Origin: Amorphophallus konjac | Lineage: Eukaryota > Streptophyta > Magnoliopsida > Alismatales > Araceae | Assembly (NCBI GenBank): GCA_022559845.1 | Contig: CM040129.1 | Coordinates: forward strand, 1,116,001-1,180,000 | Reading direction: 5' to 3' | DNA: 64,000 nucleotides | In this document: in pieces, positions 47,982-60,411 of the stretch | How positions within the stretch are numbered: position 1 is the first letter of the stretch | Layout of the letters: every line of letters begins with the position of its first letter | Notes under the pieces: generated by a model | What the model was told of the DNA's origin: nothing | The model's input: the letters and a program-made list of their open reading frames with translations, nothing else | The model's database searches: none | Made by a program: the position numbers and the translations under genes

Positions 47982-50295
47982 ACATTTTTTTGGGGCTGCC
48001 AGAACCATTAGGGATATTGAGAAAGTCTGGCAAACAGGAGGTCGAACAATTCCCACCGATCGGAATCAATATACCGGAGCCTTTAGACCCTTGACACATA
48101 CAGTGGTAGTAGCTTCAATTCCCTCTTCTTCTCGCCAAGGTACCATCTATGATCATCCACAGGCTTACTCCTGGTGGGAGCATTTCCGGGTCTCTTGTGG
48201 TTTGAAGAAGAGATCCCAGTTGTCACAACCGATGCCTGAGGGGACCTTTAGTGACACTATAATTATGGAGTGGAGAACTCACATTGTCAATGCAATTGGT
48301 TCTGCTGGCCCGATAGAGTATATTTCCAATGTGGAGGTGGCCATTACTCCAAACGAAATTTTAGAGGCTGCAAAAAAGGCGGCTCATGTCCTTTGGTTAA
48401 AACACGAGCAAATTATCTTAAGGCTGCTGAGGCCCATAGGGTCTACAAGTAATTACTTCATTGCCCATCTGTTCATTGTGTATTTTTTCATTGGAATGCT
48501 GCCTTACATATTCCCTTTGCAGTAGATATTCCTACCGGCTAGGAGGATGGAGTCTCTCCTTTAGAGAATTCTCTAGGTTTGACCCCTAAAGAGCCCACTA
48601 CTTCCTCAAAAAGGCAGCGGGTTGAAGATAATGAGGAGGGCGTCCGACCAAACTCGCGTCTTCAAACTAGGGAGATGACCCCTGACAGGACTAACATTTC
48701 AAGTGAGTGAATAGCCCTCTTCAGGCTTTAGAGCTCACCCCGAGTTTTCATAAAATATCACAAGTTTTATTTGGCTTGATGCAGGTCCTCTCGATGCCGG
48801 GGCAAGGACGACTTCCCCCCTCCTAGCAATGTTTTCTCACAGGCAGGGCCGGCTTTTCATGAGTCCTTTCTTGAGGTTGATATTGATGTTGAGGATCTAG
48901 GTCCTTCCCAACGATGACTATACACCGGTCGCCACTACCTCCCCTTTACCTGGCATGGAGAGGGCTCCTGCCACTCAGCCTTCGGGTAATTTTCATGTGC
49001 TCCTCCCCCTTTTTGCTGCATATGAGAAGTTGGGTATTTTCTTGCTAATAAATATCTTCTTCTCATTTCATAGGGGACCTGGAAGTCATGCCTATCCCTC
49101 CTCCCATCAGAGAGGGCTCTAGTTCCTCCTCTGATGAGGAAGACTCCATTTCTTGTGATTCTTCGAGTGAGGGGAGCTCGAGTTCTTCTTCGAGCATCCC
49201 TCAACAGGTTCTTCCTCTGACAAGGACCATCCCTCAACTTCTGTGAGCTCCCTTGAAAGCGGGGAAGTGAGGGCTATTCCAGGTGAACCAGAAGTCCAGT
49301 TTTCCACTTTTATTTCACTGTTCTATTCTTCTTGTTGTTCTTTCATTTATTCAACTTGCTATGAATTATGCAGCTGCAGACTTAGCGGCCTCCATGGAAA
49401 CGTTCTTGAAGCTTGTGAAGCCTGGTCCAAGCACAGACCTCCCGGACTATCACGAGGACCCGAGGGCCAAAGGAGTTATAGTGTTTGGCACTGCTAACCT
49501 GGTTGAGGAAGGCCTCCCAGAGTTAGAGTTTCAAGTGGCACCATACCATCCTTTGCCCCAGGGGTATTAGTATGTACCATCAGCTTGGTTGAAACCGGAG
49601 TTGTAGATCCTCCGGGCAAGAGATTTGTTTTCCACTCACTTATTCATTCATTCCTTCTACATTCTGAATTATTGGCACATATCGTACCACTTTATTTTTA
49701 CAACTGTTGATCGAGCTGGGGAGGACCATGACCATCAGACTGGTGAAGCCGCTCTTCAAGAGGTGACCCACCAAGCTTCTTTAGAAGGATAGGGTAATAT
49801 TGATAATGTCGACGTGTCTCCTAAACTCTTGGCTGCAGGTACACTTGAGACCCCTCTTACTGAGAGTAGTCCGACGAGTGGAGATTTCTTCCTCCTTTCT
49901 TCCTCATTTCTTTAATAGTATTGACCCTTTTTTTCTCTTTTTTTGTTGCACTTTTCTTCAAGCTCCTCCTTCAACGCAGTCCTCAGAACCGACAGCAGAG
50001 GCTTTTGGGGCGATGGAGTCTCATACCATTGATGTGTTGACGCAAGAGGAGGCGTCATCTCCTTTCAAGACGCCCACTCATGTAGGGTCGGTCCTCCCTG
50101 CTATGCCCGAGGAAGGAAACATCCCAGAGATAGGTATTTGTCCATTTCATTATGCTTTGTCCTCACCATTTTTGGTGAACGTGTTGTCTTGAGTTGCATA
50201 GACTTATTCCATTTGGCAGGGAGTATTGTTGTGGATGCTCAACCCGCTGGGTCAAAGTCAGTCCCCACCGGTGTTCTTTCTTCCGATTCTCAAAA

Positions 50296-53081
50296 TGGGA
50301 AACCCTAGCCCACTTAGAGATGAACTTTATCCTTCGAAATCCTGACCTGATTAGGGTTTTGAATTGGCTAGGGTGGCGCTAGATAGAGTAAGAAACCGAG
50401 ATTTTTGGTGTATTTCGGAGAGGGATTCTATCCCTTGATTCGATCGAGTTTGGGAGATTAAACCCCTATAAATAGAACCCAGACGACCCCTTAGTTCGTG
50501 CCAAAGCGTGGAGGCGAAGGAGGGGATCAGATTTGGGAGGAGGCAAGGATTGGAGATGTTCGAGGAGCGGTCGGAGTTCGTCGTCCCCTTCGTTAGATCG
50601 AGTCTAAGGTAGGTTTCCTCTCAGGCACAAACAAATTAACGTTGCAAATCATATTCATATGCATGTGTAGAGGATTTAGAATGCTACTTGCCCAACTTTT
50701 ATCAAGTATAATGCATGAATTTGATGATTTAGGGCATGTTGCTTTGTCCCGTGCCAGAACGGAGTTTCTGTTCGTGAACGCGGCACTAACAGAACCCGCG
50801 TTCTTAACGCGGCCCTATGATAGACCTCGATATTGAGTTTTTAAATTCCAAGTGCTTTTTCGTTTGTATTATTTTAATATAAAGAATTATTTAATTTTCT
50901 TGAACGTGGTTTCCTTCTAGACAACGACCGTAAAGATTATTTTATAGACCATGGTTTTCTCTCTCTGTGAAAATTCCTATAAAATAGTTCTTTTTAATTG
51001 AACGCGGCCTTCATACTGACTGCGATCTGATCGCGTCCCCAATATAGACCGCGTTCTGTAACGAGTTATTTTTGGAAACCCTAGTTTTTCCAGTTGATTT
51101 CCTGACATGTATAGGTTTGATATCATGTGGTTTCTACTAATCAGCATCTGAACGCACTAAATATCTAGGCTCTCATGAAACGAAGCTAATTCTTAAAGTT
51201 AGAATCGTGTTCTATGTTCCTTATAAATCTATGAAATCCCCTATCTCCATGCTATCTTAAGAGAGTAGAAGTGATCTGGAAACCCGAAACTTATGCATCT
51301 CACAGCATGATTCTTACACATATGATATTGACCGGTGTTTAATGATAGATTCTATAGTGATTCGTTTGAAAGTTTTATCACCCCAGTGATAATAACCTAT
51401 CGTTTGATATTGGTTTCTGTAGTGTGATAAGAATACAATTCTTGGTGAGGTTAGGACCTTCCGCCAGATATTCCTTTCGTCGGACTGGAACTTTCTTCAT
51501 CGCGATCTCCGTAAGTCTCCGCGAGTCTTGGATTCCCACTAGGACGCCGAGCAAGTTGTACCCTAAAAATCCTGAAAATCACTGGAATCCACGTCCTACT
51601 GTGTAGGATATGGTTCAACCGGCCTTTGGAAGGATAGAACGAGTTTCTATCAGCGATCTAGTAAGTCTGTTATGAACGAGGCCTGCCTTCAAACCGCGTT
51701 CAGGCTCTGTTTGAGAACGCGCCTAATCAGAAACTGTGTTCTTTCAACCTCCCTGAGTGGATCGCGGCCTTCGGTCCGACCGCATTCTTCTATGAAGGCG
51801 GTGTCCACCCTGACCGCGTTCATCAAAAGGCGGCCTACAGAACGACCGCGTTCAACCCATTGTTTCCAATGATCGAGTTTTTGTAATGATTGAGTGCTTG
51901 CACGTTCCTAAATCTGAGGTTCATTATGCTTGGCATATTTCCTCGATTCCCTTGACCCATTGAGGGTCTTATTGAAAGTCTTGTACCTTGTTGTTTAACC
52001 GTATTCGAATTTTTCATGAATTGATCTAAGTTCTAACTTAGTTCATATTTCAATGAGATCCTTGAGATTGTAATTGACCTATAGTTATTGATTCTTTTCA
52101 TGTTACTGGAACAAAACTTCTTTGGATTCATTGGCCACTAATGGATGAATGAAATTGTCTAGAAACTAATGGATTATGACCAATGGTCCAATCAACCATA
52201 ATGCCAGCGCGATAAGGCCCGGTCAAGTCCTGGGAGGAGAACCCGAATTACTCATTAACCGGGAGAGTATTGATCAAATGGAGTGTTGACATTGCACCTA
52301 CCCAACACAAGATTAATGCTAGACATTTCCAAATGAATGAATGATTGAATAAATGATCGACTTGAATAAATTTTTGTCCTTCACCCGAAGGGATAAATTG
52401 TTATTGAAATTCCAATGTTAATGAGCCAATTGTAATGTTATGTTCATCCTAATGTCTAGTCCATTGACGTATGTGCTAGCTTATCATTGAATTCTTTAAT
52501 GATCTATTTTCCTTGTCATAGTCTATTCCTTGATATTGTCTCGTACTTCTAAAGTTTTTTTCTTATCGATCATGTCATATTATATCTTTCATTGTCTTTT
52601 AATTTACATGTGATTTTCATACCATGGCATATAGATATATTGCATAAAACAATTAATTACTTATATGTGCCTGGTTAATGAGAAGTAATCCCTACTGAGC
52701 GTTCGCTCACATAGCGTTTTTCAAAATTTTTCAGGTAGTTTTGATGATGAAGAATCTCAATCGGACGGACTGGGATTGGAGTGATCATTGAGCGACCTCC
52801 TAGAAGTTCTGTGTCTTTAGAGTTTGTTAAAAATGGTCCAAATGTAACGAGTCTTAGTCATAAGAAAGTTGAGGTCTGTTATGTCAAGAAAGAAGTTGTA
52901 ATTTTTATGTTTTAGTAAGTTGGAGGTTGGTATATGTAAACTTTGGAATTTTTCTTGATTATTAATAAAATTCATTTTTGGTGGAATTATGGTGTCTTGT
53001 CCCTTGAATTCTGATTTTGTCTGATGGAATGAATGATTATGACTGTCACGCTCTGAGTTTCCGCGTCGGGACGTGACACAC
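50296..53081 (+). mobile_element. Solo LTR of a Del/Tekay-like gypsy element in E2
   Basis: About 2.8 kb of non-coding DNA inside the accessory gene. TATA box (tataaata) at 50468, cactgagcgttcgctcac-like signal near 52697-52712, and an end of gtcacgctctgagtttccgc...gggacgtgaca, the typical 3' end of Del/Tekay LTRs. No primer site or coding region follows. The right edge at 53081 is good. The left edge is uncertain (best guess tgggaaaccctag at 50296), and I did not find a target-site duplication. Confidence 0.55.
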
Positions 53082-53814
53082 TTGGTCTCCCCAAGGAGAC
53101 CTAGATGTCTGCGCTTGTAGCCGTTTGGGATAAATTTGCACACCTCCATGCTATCCAAGATTGGAAGACAAAGACCCTAGTGATAATTCAGCAGGAGGAA
53201 GAAGAACTCTCTAGATTGCAGGCGGTTCAAGCAAAGAGAAATGTCCAAGCTAAAGTTGCCCAAGACCGTGGCAAAAAGGCCTCCCTCAAAGCGGGGGAGT
53301 TAAAGAGCAAGGCGCAGGCTCTTATACAGAAGGCGCAAGATTTGCTTGCCGCCTCTCAAAGCGCCGAAGAGGAAGAACGTCGGGCACAGGCTGAGGCAGA
53401 GGCCCTCTTGCATGAGTTTGACACGCTCTAGGAGGAGGTTCTTCTGAGGAAGATTCGCATTGCTGACTTAAAAAAGAGCGAGCTCAAGCCCCAATGAACT
53501 TTTGGTTGTTTTTGTATATAGCGGGAGCTTAGCTGATTTTGTCGGGCATTTGTCCTAATTTAGCTTGCATGCAGTTAGTAGCATGATACTTCTTGCACAT
53601 AGCTGACAACATTCTTTTTACATACAGTTGATTGCCCATTTATTTGAAAGTTTTTGTAACTTGTTCAGCATGCATTCGTGGTTATTCCGTGGACTTATCT
53701 CTGGCTCCCTTTTCTTGATGATGAATGAAAGAGAGATAGAGTTGAACATAACTTGTTTTCTTTATTTCTTTGCCTGCTTCCTCTTTCCTTTGCCTTCTCT
53801 TTTTTTTTACACAT

Positions 53815-54040
53815 TACCAGCTCCACTGTCCTCTCGGATTTTCGTTGAAGTTGGCCACCTTCTGTTTTTTCTAGTGCGCCCTTACGAGTTTTCACACTGA
53901 GAGGTGACCCATTTTTTTCTGAGACACCCTTGCGGGTTTTCACCTCAGCAGGGTTGAAGACATTTTTACCCTTAGTCGCCCTCCTAATGAGAACGACGAA
54001 CTCTGCCAGGGCATCAATATTTTAAGTCCCCCTTTTTTTA
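53815..54040. repeat. Spacer direct repeat, copy 1 (E2)
   Basis: accagctccactgtcc...ggttttcaccc...aatattttaag; repeated at 54985-55200 and present once in E1 (10363-10590). Confidence 0.7.
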
Positions 54041-54079
54041 GAACACCGACAACCTGAACAAATAACAAACCCGCAAGGA

Positions 54080-54810
54080 TTGGATAATTAAAATTGACTG
54101 ACTCTCATGATTTGGGAGTCAAGAATGGGAACTTGAGCTGGTTGACCTTTGTGGTTTGTGACCAATGAGTTAGATCTGAGTCGGATGACCTTTGTGATTT
54201 TATGGCCAAGGGTAGAGATTAGGTTTGGCTGACCTTCCTGGTTTGTAGCCGTGGGATTTGGTTTTCAAGCTTGGATTGACTGACCTTTGTGGTTTTATAG
54301 CCAAGGATTTGTGGAATTTTTTTTTTTGAAAAGTGGATGGTACCACTGATGTATTTCAAAAAGATAGAAAATGAAAGTACAAGTATAGGCCGTGCAAAAA
54401 CACAGCCAAAAGCAAAAGCCTATACACCAAAATGTGTACAAAGAGTGTGGCTCCATCTAGCCCCCCAAGCAACCTAAAAGAGATGAAGTGAGGGAATTTA
54501 CATTACAAAGATTAACGGTCCCTTACTCGATTACAAATGAAGGATTTGTAGATTTAAGCTGGCTGATCTTTGTGATTTTGTGGCCAAGGATTGTAAATTT
54601 AGGGTTTATGTTGACTGACCTTCGTGGTTTTATAGTCAGAAATTAGAATCTTGGATTTATGCTAGCTGACCTTTGTGGTTTTATAGCCAAGGATTTGGAA
54701 TTTAGGGGGGGTTCAGGTTTGCTGACCTTTTGTGGTTTGTAGCCAAAGATTGAAATTTTGGACTTATACTAGCTGACCTTTGTGGTTTGTAGCCGAGGAT
54801 TGGGGAACTG
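54080..54810. repeat. Minisatellite between accessory gene and pol (E2)
   Basis: About nine imperfect copies of a unit with core gctgacctttgtggttttatagccaaggatttg. Counterpart of 10690-11375 in E1. Interrupted by a short LINE fragment at 54316-54539. Confidence 0.75.
54316..54539 (-). mobile_element. Short LINE-like insertion with poly(A) tail
   Basis: Starts with a T run on the plus strand (about 54317-54328), so a poly(A) tail on the minus strand. It is flanked by aaggatttgt(g/a)ga at 54303-54315 and 54540-54552. 224 bp, non-coding. It could also be a SINE. Confidence 0.65.
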
Positions 54811-54984
54811 ACTTGTCTCCAACATGAGTTTGATGGGTTTAGGACAATGTGACAGTACATTGTGGGCTGATTTCAGAGTTGTAGCCACGGAATTTCCGCA
54901 GTGCAATTGCCATCGCAGGGCAAAGTCATTAAACAAGACCTGCCCGTATGAGTGACCTACAATAGAAAAAAAAAATTTCACGTT

Positions 54985-55200
54985 ACCAACCTCATCGCCC
55001 TTTCGGGTTTTCGCCGAGACTGCCCCCTTTAATTTTTTCTGGTGTGCCCTTTTGGGTTTTCACACCGAGGGATAACCAAATTTTGCCTAAGATTCCCTTT
55101 CGGGTTTTTCACCTTAGTCGGGTGTAAGGCAATTTTACCCTTAGTTGCCCGCCTAATCAGAACGACCAAGTCTGTCGGGACACCAATATTTTAAGCCTTT
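54985..55200. repeat. Spacer direct repeat, copy 2 (E2)
   Basis: accaacctcatcgccctttcgggttttcgcc to aatattttaagcc; matches 53815-54040 across its length with moderate divergence. Confidence 0.7.
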
Positions 55201-55246
55201 TTTAAACTCAATCTAGATCTCCGTTGAGAAAGAACGCATCCTGAGA

Positions 55247-56456
55247 CTATCGTTGTGCGAACTCGTGCTCTGGAGTATGATAAAGCTTCATGTGTTTACC
55301 ATTGAGAGGAGAGAATGGATTGTTTCCTTTGTGGTCAATGACCATATACACACCTCCTTCATAGACTGTTTGAACAATGTAAGGTCCGGGCCAATTAGGC
55401 TTAGAGTTCGCCGCTGTATCTTCCCGCCAATACCTCATTTTCCTTGATTATGACAAGGTCACCCCTTTTGAATACCCTTTGTCTAACAAACTTATCGTAA
55501 GCAGGTCATACGGGCCTGGTACACTTGCAAATATTTGTAGGCTCATAGCCTTTCACCTTCCAAATTTGACAATTCTTCGAGCCTCCTTTCTATTTCACTT
55601 TGATCTTAGCCTGGTAGCCCAACATGAATAGCGACGCAGGAACAATTTCCATGGGCACTACTGCTTCAATCCTATAGACTCGGGAAAATGGGGAACAGCC
55701 CGTAGGTGTCTTACAGACAGTTTGATAGGCCCATAAGACTTCATGTACCTTTTTGCCCCAATCTCTTTTGCGGCCGACAACTATTTTAGCTAGTAATTTG
55801 CAAAAAGTATTGGCGAAAGTTTCAGCCAGCCCGTTGGCTTTAAGATTGTAAACCAACAACGTCCTCCATTCAATGTGAAACTTGGCTACCAATGCATATA
55901 CAATTTTGTTTTTGAATGACGTGTCGTTATCCGACATGATCCGGCTAGAGGTGCTGAATCTGTAGATTGTATGGTGCCTAACAAACCAAGCAACAATTTC
56001 ACCAATCACTTCCCACAGCAGAATAGCTTCAGCCCATCAAAAGAAGTAATTTGTAGCAACCAAAATGAATTTATGACCTTAGGAGGAAAGCGGGAGCGGT
56101 CCCACAATATCCATGCCTCAATCCATAAATGGCCAAGTGGGCACTATCGGATGGAGCGGGTTAAGTAGTTTTCTAGGTACTGATCCAAATACCTGACGTC
56201 GATGGCATGTACGGGTGTATTGATTACAATCCACATACATAGTGGGCCGGTAAAACCCCTTAAACTTAATGCTATTTTTCATTTTGACTCTTACTTGATG
56301 AGCCCCGCACAATCCAGAGTGGACCTCGTGCATTAAAATTTTTTCTTCTTTAGGTGAAATACACCGCAAGAGGACAGATCGATCTTTCTCATGGACGAGT
56401 CTAAAAAGCCAGTCATCAATTAGTTGATAAGATGTTGCCCTACACAGTAATTGCAC
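55247..56456 (-). pseudogene. E2 integrase
   Basis: HHCC-type finger region (LMHEVHSGLCGAHQVR ... CNQYTRTCHRRQ, about 56300-56190), catalytic core (SRIMSDNDTSFKNK with its Asp; LKANGLAETF with its Glu; 55590-56009), and C-terminal GPY module (NWPGPYIVQTVYEGGVYMVI, 55247-55438). The first finger residues vary from consensus. The parts are in different frames, with stops between 56009 and 56118 and between 55438 and 55590, so it is inactive as it stands. Confidence 0.8.
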
Positions 56457-56609
56457 CCTTTTTGGAATTCTTTATTTTTATGATCGGCTCACACCAATCT
56501 TTTTCTTCTGTGACATCCTCTTCTTGAATGTTATTGACCTCATAAATGGTGAAGCCAAATTCTTCATCAAGCACGCTTGGCATGAGCCTTCTGTGTCTAA
56601 CAGTAACAT

Positions 56610-57202
56610 TCAATTCTCCCTCGGGGGCGGAAGTTTTAAGGCCGACACCAATTTCGCCAGAACGTCTGCTTGGGAGTTGTTCCTCCTAGGAATATGACCT
56701 ATCTCAAATAAGTAAAACTTTTCTTTTAACCTCATGATGTCTGCATGATAGGGGATCAATTCCTGCTTCCGAACAACATAATCACCCAAAACTTGTCGTA
56801 TGACAAGTTGAGAATCTTCGTAGACTTTCATGCACTTAATGTTCATCTCTAGAGCCAACTGGAGCCCCAATAATAAGTGCTTCATATTCCATCTCATTGT
56901 TAGTCAATGGCTTCAGCACATGAATTATGTAGAATGCCGCCCCGCGGGGTCACAAAGACTATCCCGACGCCAAATGCAAAATTTGAAATGCCATCGGTCT
57001 TCTTGACTATACGGGAGGCACTGTCAAAGTACAACTCCCAAAATGATAGGTCAATGGTGAGGACATCATGCCCCGCTTGCGGCGAGACATCTTCAACTTG
57101 TTCCTTTGTTTCTTGCTGAGGCACCAGCACTTCCTCATCGGGCAACTCAATATTGAGTGGTGAGTTTTCTGACACAAGATATGCAGCCAAAAACTCAGCC
57201 AA
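56610..57202 (-). pseudogene. E2 second RNase H-like domain (Tat-type aRNH)
   Basis: FWELYFDSASRIVKK (first Asp) at about 57040, an acidic motif degraded near 56895 (E1 has NNEAEYEAL), KVYEDSQLVIRQVLGDYVVR (Asp, about 56820) and HIPRRNNSQADVLAKLVSAL (final His/Asp) at about 56680. It follows the ordinary RNase H directly. Frameshifted near 56898. Confidence 0.8.
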
Positions 57203-57680
57203 CCCTTGTCCCTTGATTGCTTTCCATCATCCATGAGACAAAGATGATGTCAAATTGCATAAGGATGAGCGGCCACTTCCCGAGTTTTCCTGACAAGACA
57301 GGCTGACTGAGGAATTTAAGTGGATTGCATTTTGAGATGAGCTCCACCAGATGGGCTAGGAGATAGTATCTTAACTTTTTGACAGCAAATACCAATGGTA
57401 GGCACACTTTTTCCATGGGAGAATACCGGTGCTCAGGACCGATCAACTTCTGGCTGAGATAGTACAGCAGTTGTTCCTTGCCTTCTTCATTAATTTGTGC
57501 CAGGAGTGATCCCGAGGAAACGTCCATGGCAGCAATGTAAAGGATAAGGGACTTTCCTTTAACAGGTGCCCCTAAGACGAGAGGATATAGCAGATACTCC
57601 TTAATTTGTTCAAGGGCCTTCTGGCATTCTTCATCCCACAAGAAGGGCGCTCCTTTCTTCATTAACTTGCCGAAGGACAT
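57195..57680 (-). pseudogene. E2 RNase H (gypsy type)
   Basis: Open 161 aa: FGKLMKKGAPFLWDEECQKA, LILYIAAMDVSSGSLLAQI, YYLSQKLIGPEHRYSPMEKV, LRYYLLAHLVELISKCNPLK. In good condition apart from the link to RT. Confidence 0.8.
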
Positions 57681-57685
57681 GCACT

Positions 57686-58880
57686 TTACAGAGAGGTTAG
57701 AATTAAACCGCCTAATGTAGGCGAGAGTCTCCCTTGCAGAGACCTGAGCTCCCTTAAACTTTTAGGCGGGGGCAATTCCCTTATAACCTTGATTTTGTCA
57801 GGATCAATTTCTATTCCTCGATACCTGACGACGAAGTCGAGAAACTTGCCATTGGAAACACCAAAGACATATTTCACTGGATTCATTTTGAGCTAATATT
57901 GCCAAAGTCTCTCGAAAACTCGACACAAGTTCGCTAAATGGTCTTCTCACCTCTTTGTTTTGACGACCAAATCATCGACATAGCATTCGACAAGGCCATG
58001 CAATATTTCGTCGAAGATTTTGGTCATTACTCTCTGGTAGGTGGCACCAGCATTCTTCAAGCCAAACAGCATCATTTTGTAGTTGAAAACTCCCTTAGGA
58101 GATTGGAAAACCATAGGGTCTTTATCTCTAATGGCCATGCGGATTTGGTTATAACTCGACGACCCGTCCATGAAAGATAAGGCTTCGTGCCCAGTGGTCA
58201 TGTCGACCATTGTTTCAATCATGGTTTGCAGTATCGGCCGAAACCGATACGTTTCGGCCGAAACGTATCGGTTTCGGCCGGTACCGATCCGAAACCGGAC
58301 CCCAACACTGTAGCAGGTCCAATACATAAAAAAAATACTTTTTTAATGGTTTCGGACGAAACCATTAAGGGTTTCGACCGAAACTGACCTGTTTCGGTCC
58401 GAAACTGGACGGTTTGGCCGAAACCAAAGAGGATCACTATTTTTTTTAGTTTTTTGAATGGTTTCAACCGGTTTCGGCAGAAACCGAAACCGATACCGGT
58501 ACGTATCAGTTTCGGTACCGGCCGAAACCGGTACCGAAACCGATACTGCCATCCTTGGTTTCAATAATTGGGATGGGCAAGTCATCTTTGGGACAAACTT
58601 TGTTCAAATCCCTGAAGTCGATACAGACCTAGACTTGGCCATTCTTCTTTTTCACCATGACAATGTTAGTAAGCCACATTGGATACATGCATGGCTCTAT
58701 GAAGTTCACATTGAGCATCTTGTTGAGCTCAGCATTTACTTTAAGTTCCAGTTCGTGGCGTATGTGCCTCTAAGATTGCTTGACCGGCTTGACTCTCGGC
58801 AATATTGCTAGTTCATGTTTGGCCACATAGGGATCAAGCCCCAGCATTTTTTTATAGGTCCAAGCGAAACAGTCCTTGAA
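57686..58880 (-). pseudogene. E2 reverse transcriptase, interrupted by a MITE
   Basis: HEALSFMDGSSSYNQI, YKMMLFGLKNAGATYQRVM, catalytic YVDD at 57971-57982 (complement), MKYVFGVSNGKFLDFVVRYR-like text (NPVKYVFGVSNGKFLDF, 57840), and KVIRELPPPKSLRELRSLQG. The N-terminal third lies at 58566-58880 (PCMYPMWLTNIVMVKKKNGQ in the complement). A hAT-like MITE at 58220-58557 splits them. Confidence 0.8.
58220..58557. mobile_element. hAT-like MITE in E2 RT
   Basis: 338 bp flanked by GTTTCAAT (58212-58219 and 58558-58565). Ends: CATGGTTTGCAGTATCGG (left), CAAGGATGGCAGTATCGG (from right). The interior consists of TTTCGGCCGAAAC and GGTACCG-type palindromes, as in 5141-5521. No coding capacity. Confidence 0.85.
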
Positions 58881-59259
58881 TTCTTCAAGAAGTTGCTGAT
58901 GTGCCTGTCTTTCCTCTTGGCTCAAAAGAGCACTTACGAAGGTTGGCCAATAGTCTTATGAGCTTCCAAGGTTGATTTCAATCAACTCATGTATAGTTGC
59001 TTGACTACCATCTTCTAACTCTGGTGGAGCTGGTTGGAGATTGATGAAGTCTCTTTCATCATCAGTGTTAGCTTCATAAACTTCGAATTCTTCAAAAAAT
59101 TCCCCTTCAGGGTATAAACTTGAAGAGCTTTTCTTCAATTTTCCGATGATCAATCAATTGGGTCGACCTCCCTCCAACAAGAAGGTGGTCATTGGCGGTT
59201 CCCGGTGAGGCTGATATTGGCACCTCTTCATATTCTTTTTCAGAGTTGTAAACTTTAGG

Positions 59260-60250
59260 CTAAGCTTCTTTCTGCCAATGAGGAGGTAGCAATCCTATAG
59301 CGTTGACTGCATAGTGGACTTGGAAGTCCCTCTCCTGATCATACCCAAGTCCCCTCGTGTCTTTATTGGAGAAGGGAGATTGCCCCCGGACCTGTGAAGG
59401 GTTCCACAACTGACGAAAATATGCACTCCGTGCGAGATCTTGAACCTGAGGAATATGTTGCTTTTTGCAAATTTCCTTGATGTATTTTGGCATATCATCC
59501 ACTTCTTGGACTAATTCTGATGCACTGTCACCAAGGATAGTCCAGCCAAAATCATCCTCAGGAGGGCCTCGTGAGACCAAATCTCCTTTGTAGAAGACGA
59601 TCGGCTTAGCTTTCTTATTTTTCTTGTTTATCCCTTTCCGCTGGTAAGAGACTATGAAAACCTTCAGCAACTCCGCTTTGTGTTCCTCCCTCTGGAACGG
59701 GGGTTGGACACACTTGGGCGGTAAGGCGACGCTCTGGTCGATGGCTCGATTGATAAGATTGGCTTCAAAGTCAATGTTATGCCTTTCTGGTCGAGCTGCT
59801 TTAGAACCAGCTTTAAGGCCCATCCTATGCAACTTCGGAACAACCCAATTTTCATACAACCACGGCCTTCCTAACAACACCTTATAAGATGTGTTAGCAT
59901 TGATGATGTAGAACGTCACTTTAGTGGTGAAGTCACCCACGATGAGTTGCACCTCAACCCGACCAAGAGCTTCCTCAAAGTTCTAATTGAACCCCGAGAT
60001 CTTGACAGCGTTCACCTTTTACAGGTGGGGCATTAGATATAAAGACTTGAAAGTTTTTAGAGGCATGATGTTGACGGCTGCCCCAACGTCGATCAGAATT
60101 CGGTTTATGTCATGCCCATTGATCGTTCCCCGCATGTATAAAGGGCGATTATGGCACGGGAAAGACAATAACATGCCTTTTTATGTGAATGTAATGCTAG
60201 CTGCAAACGCCTCATATGCTTAGGCTTGCAGTTCTGCATCATGGGAATCA
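59260..60250 (-). pseudogene. E2 protease region
   Basis: DINRILIDVGAAVNIMPLKT (complement of about 60025-60125, active-site triplet Asp-Val-Gly), then VGDFTTKVTFYIINANTSYK and VLLGRPWLYENWVVPKLHRM (59850-59950), and a long linker to RT that is open from 59952 to 59260 (230 aa). Stop/frameshift at about 59985. Confidence 0.7.
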
Positions 60251-60411
60251 TATGCCTCAGGATCTTGGAGTAAGCTGACAAGAGCCTCTTAATTCTTTGC
60301 TCTAAGAGATGGCTTCCCATATAGTAACAGTGGTCGGGAACCACTTCATATTCTAAATGATTTTGCGGTCCGCTAGAGCCCGAGTCTTCTCAAGAGGTGA
60401 AATGAGCTCTG

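Larger units (their letters stand above)
45463..53497 (+). pseudogene. Antisense accessory gene of E2: plant-mobile-domain-like protein with coiled-coil end
   Basis: Begins ATGGCTCGCTACGATAGAG after a likely 3' splice site (ttcttacag, 45442-45450). The first exon is open to 45930 (156 aa). Stops follow at 45928, 46155 and 46207. The part 46767-47336 is open again (190 aa): MAYWLVTFVIPHGEKGVLL, EVIYPLCLMACGQRVAIAHA, ALANIYHSFGALTTH, which I take for an aminotransferase-like plant mobile domain. Then come a 353-bp tandem duplication, a domain at 47929-48525 (FGAARTIRDIEKVWQ), acidic Ser-rich linkers, and a coiled coil at 53105-53431 (QQEEEELSRLQAVQAKRNVQ, rich in Ala/Glu/Lys). Exon-like joins at gcag 48783 and 49372 match E1. 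A solo LTR (50.3-53.08 kb) splits it. Promoter unknown. Confidence 0.6.
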
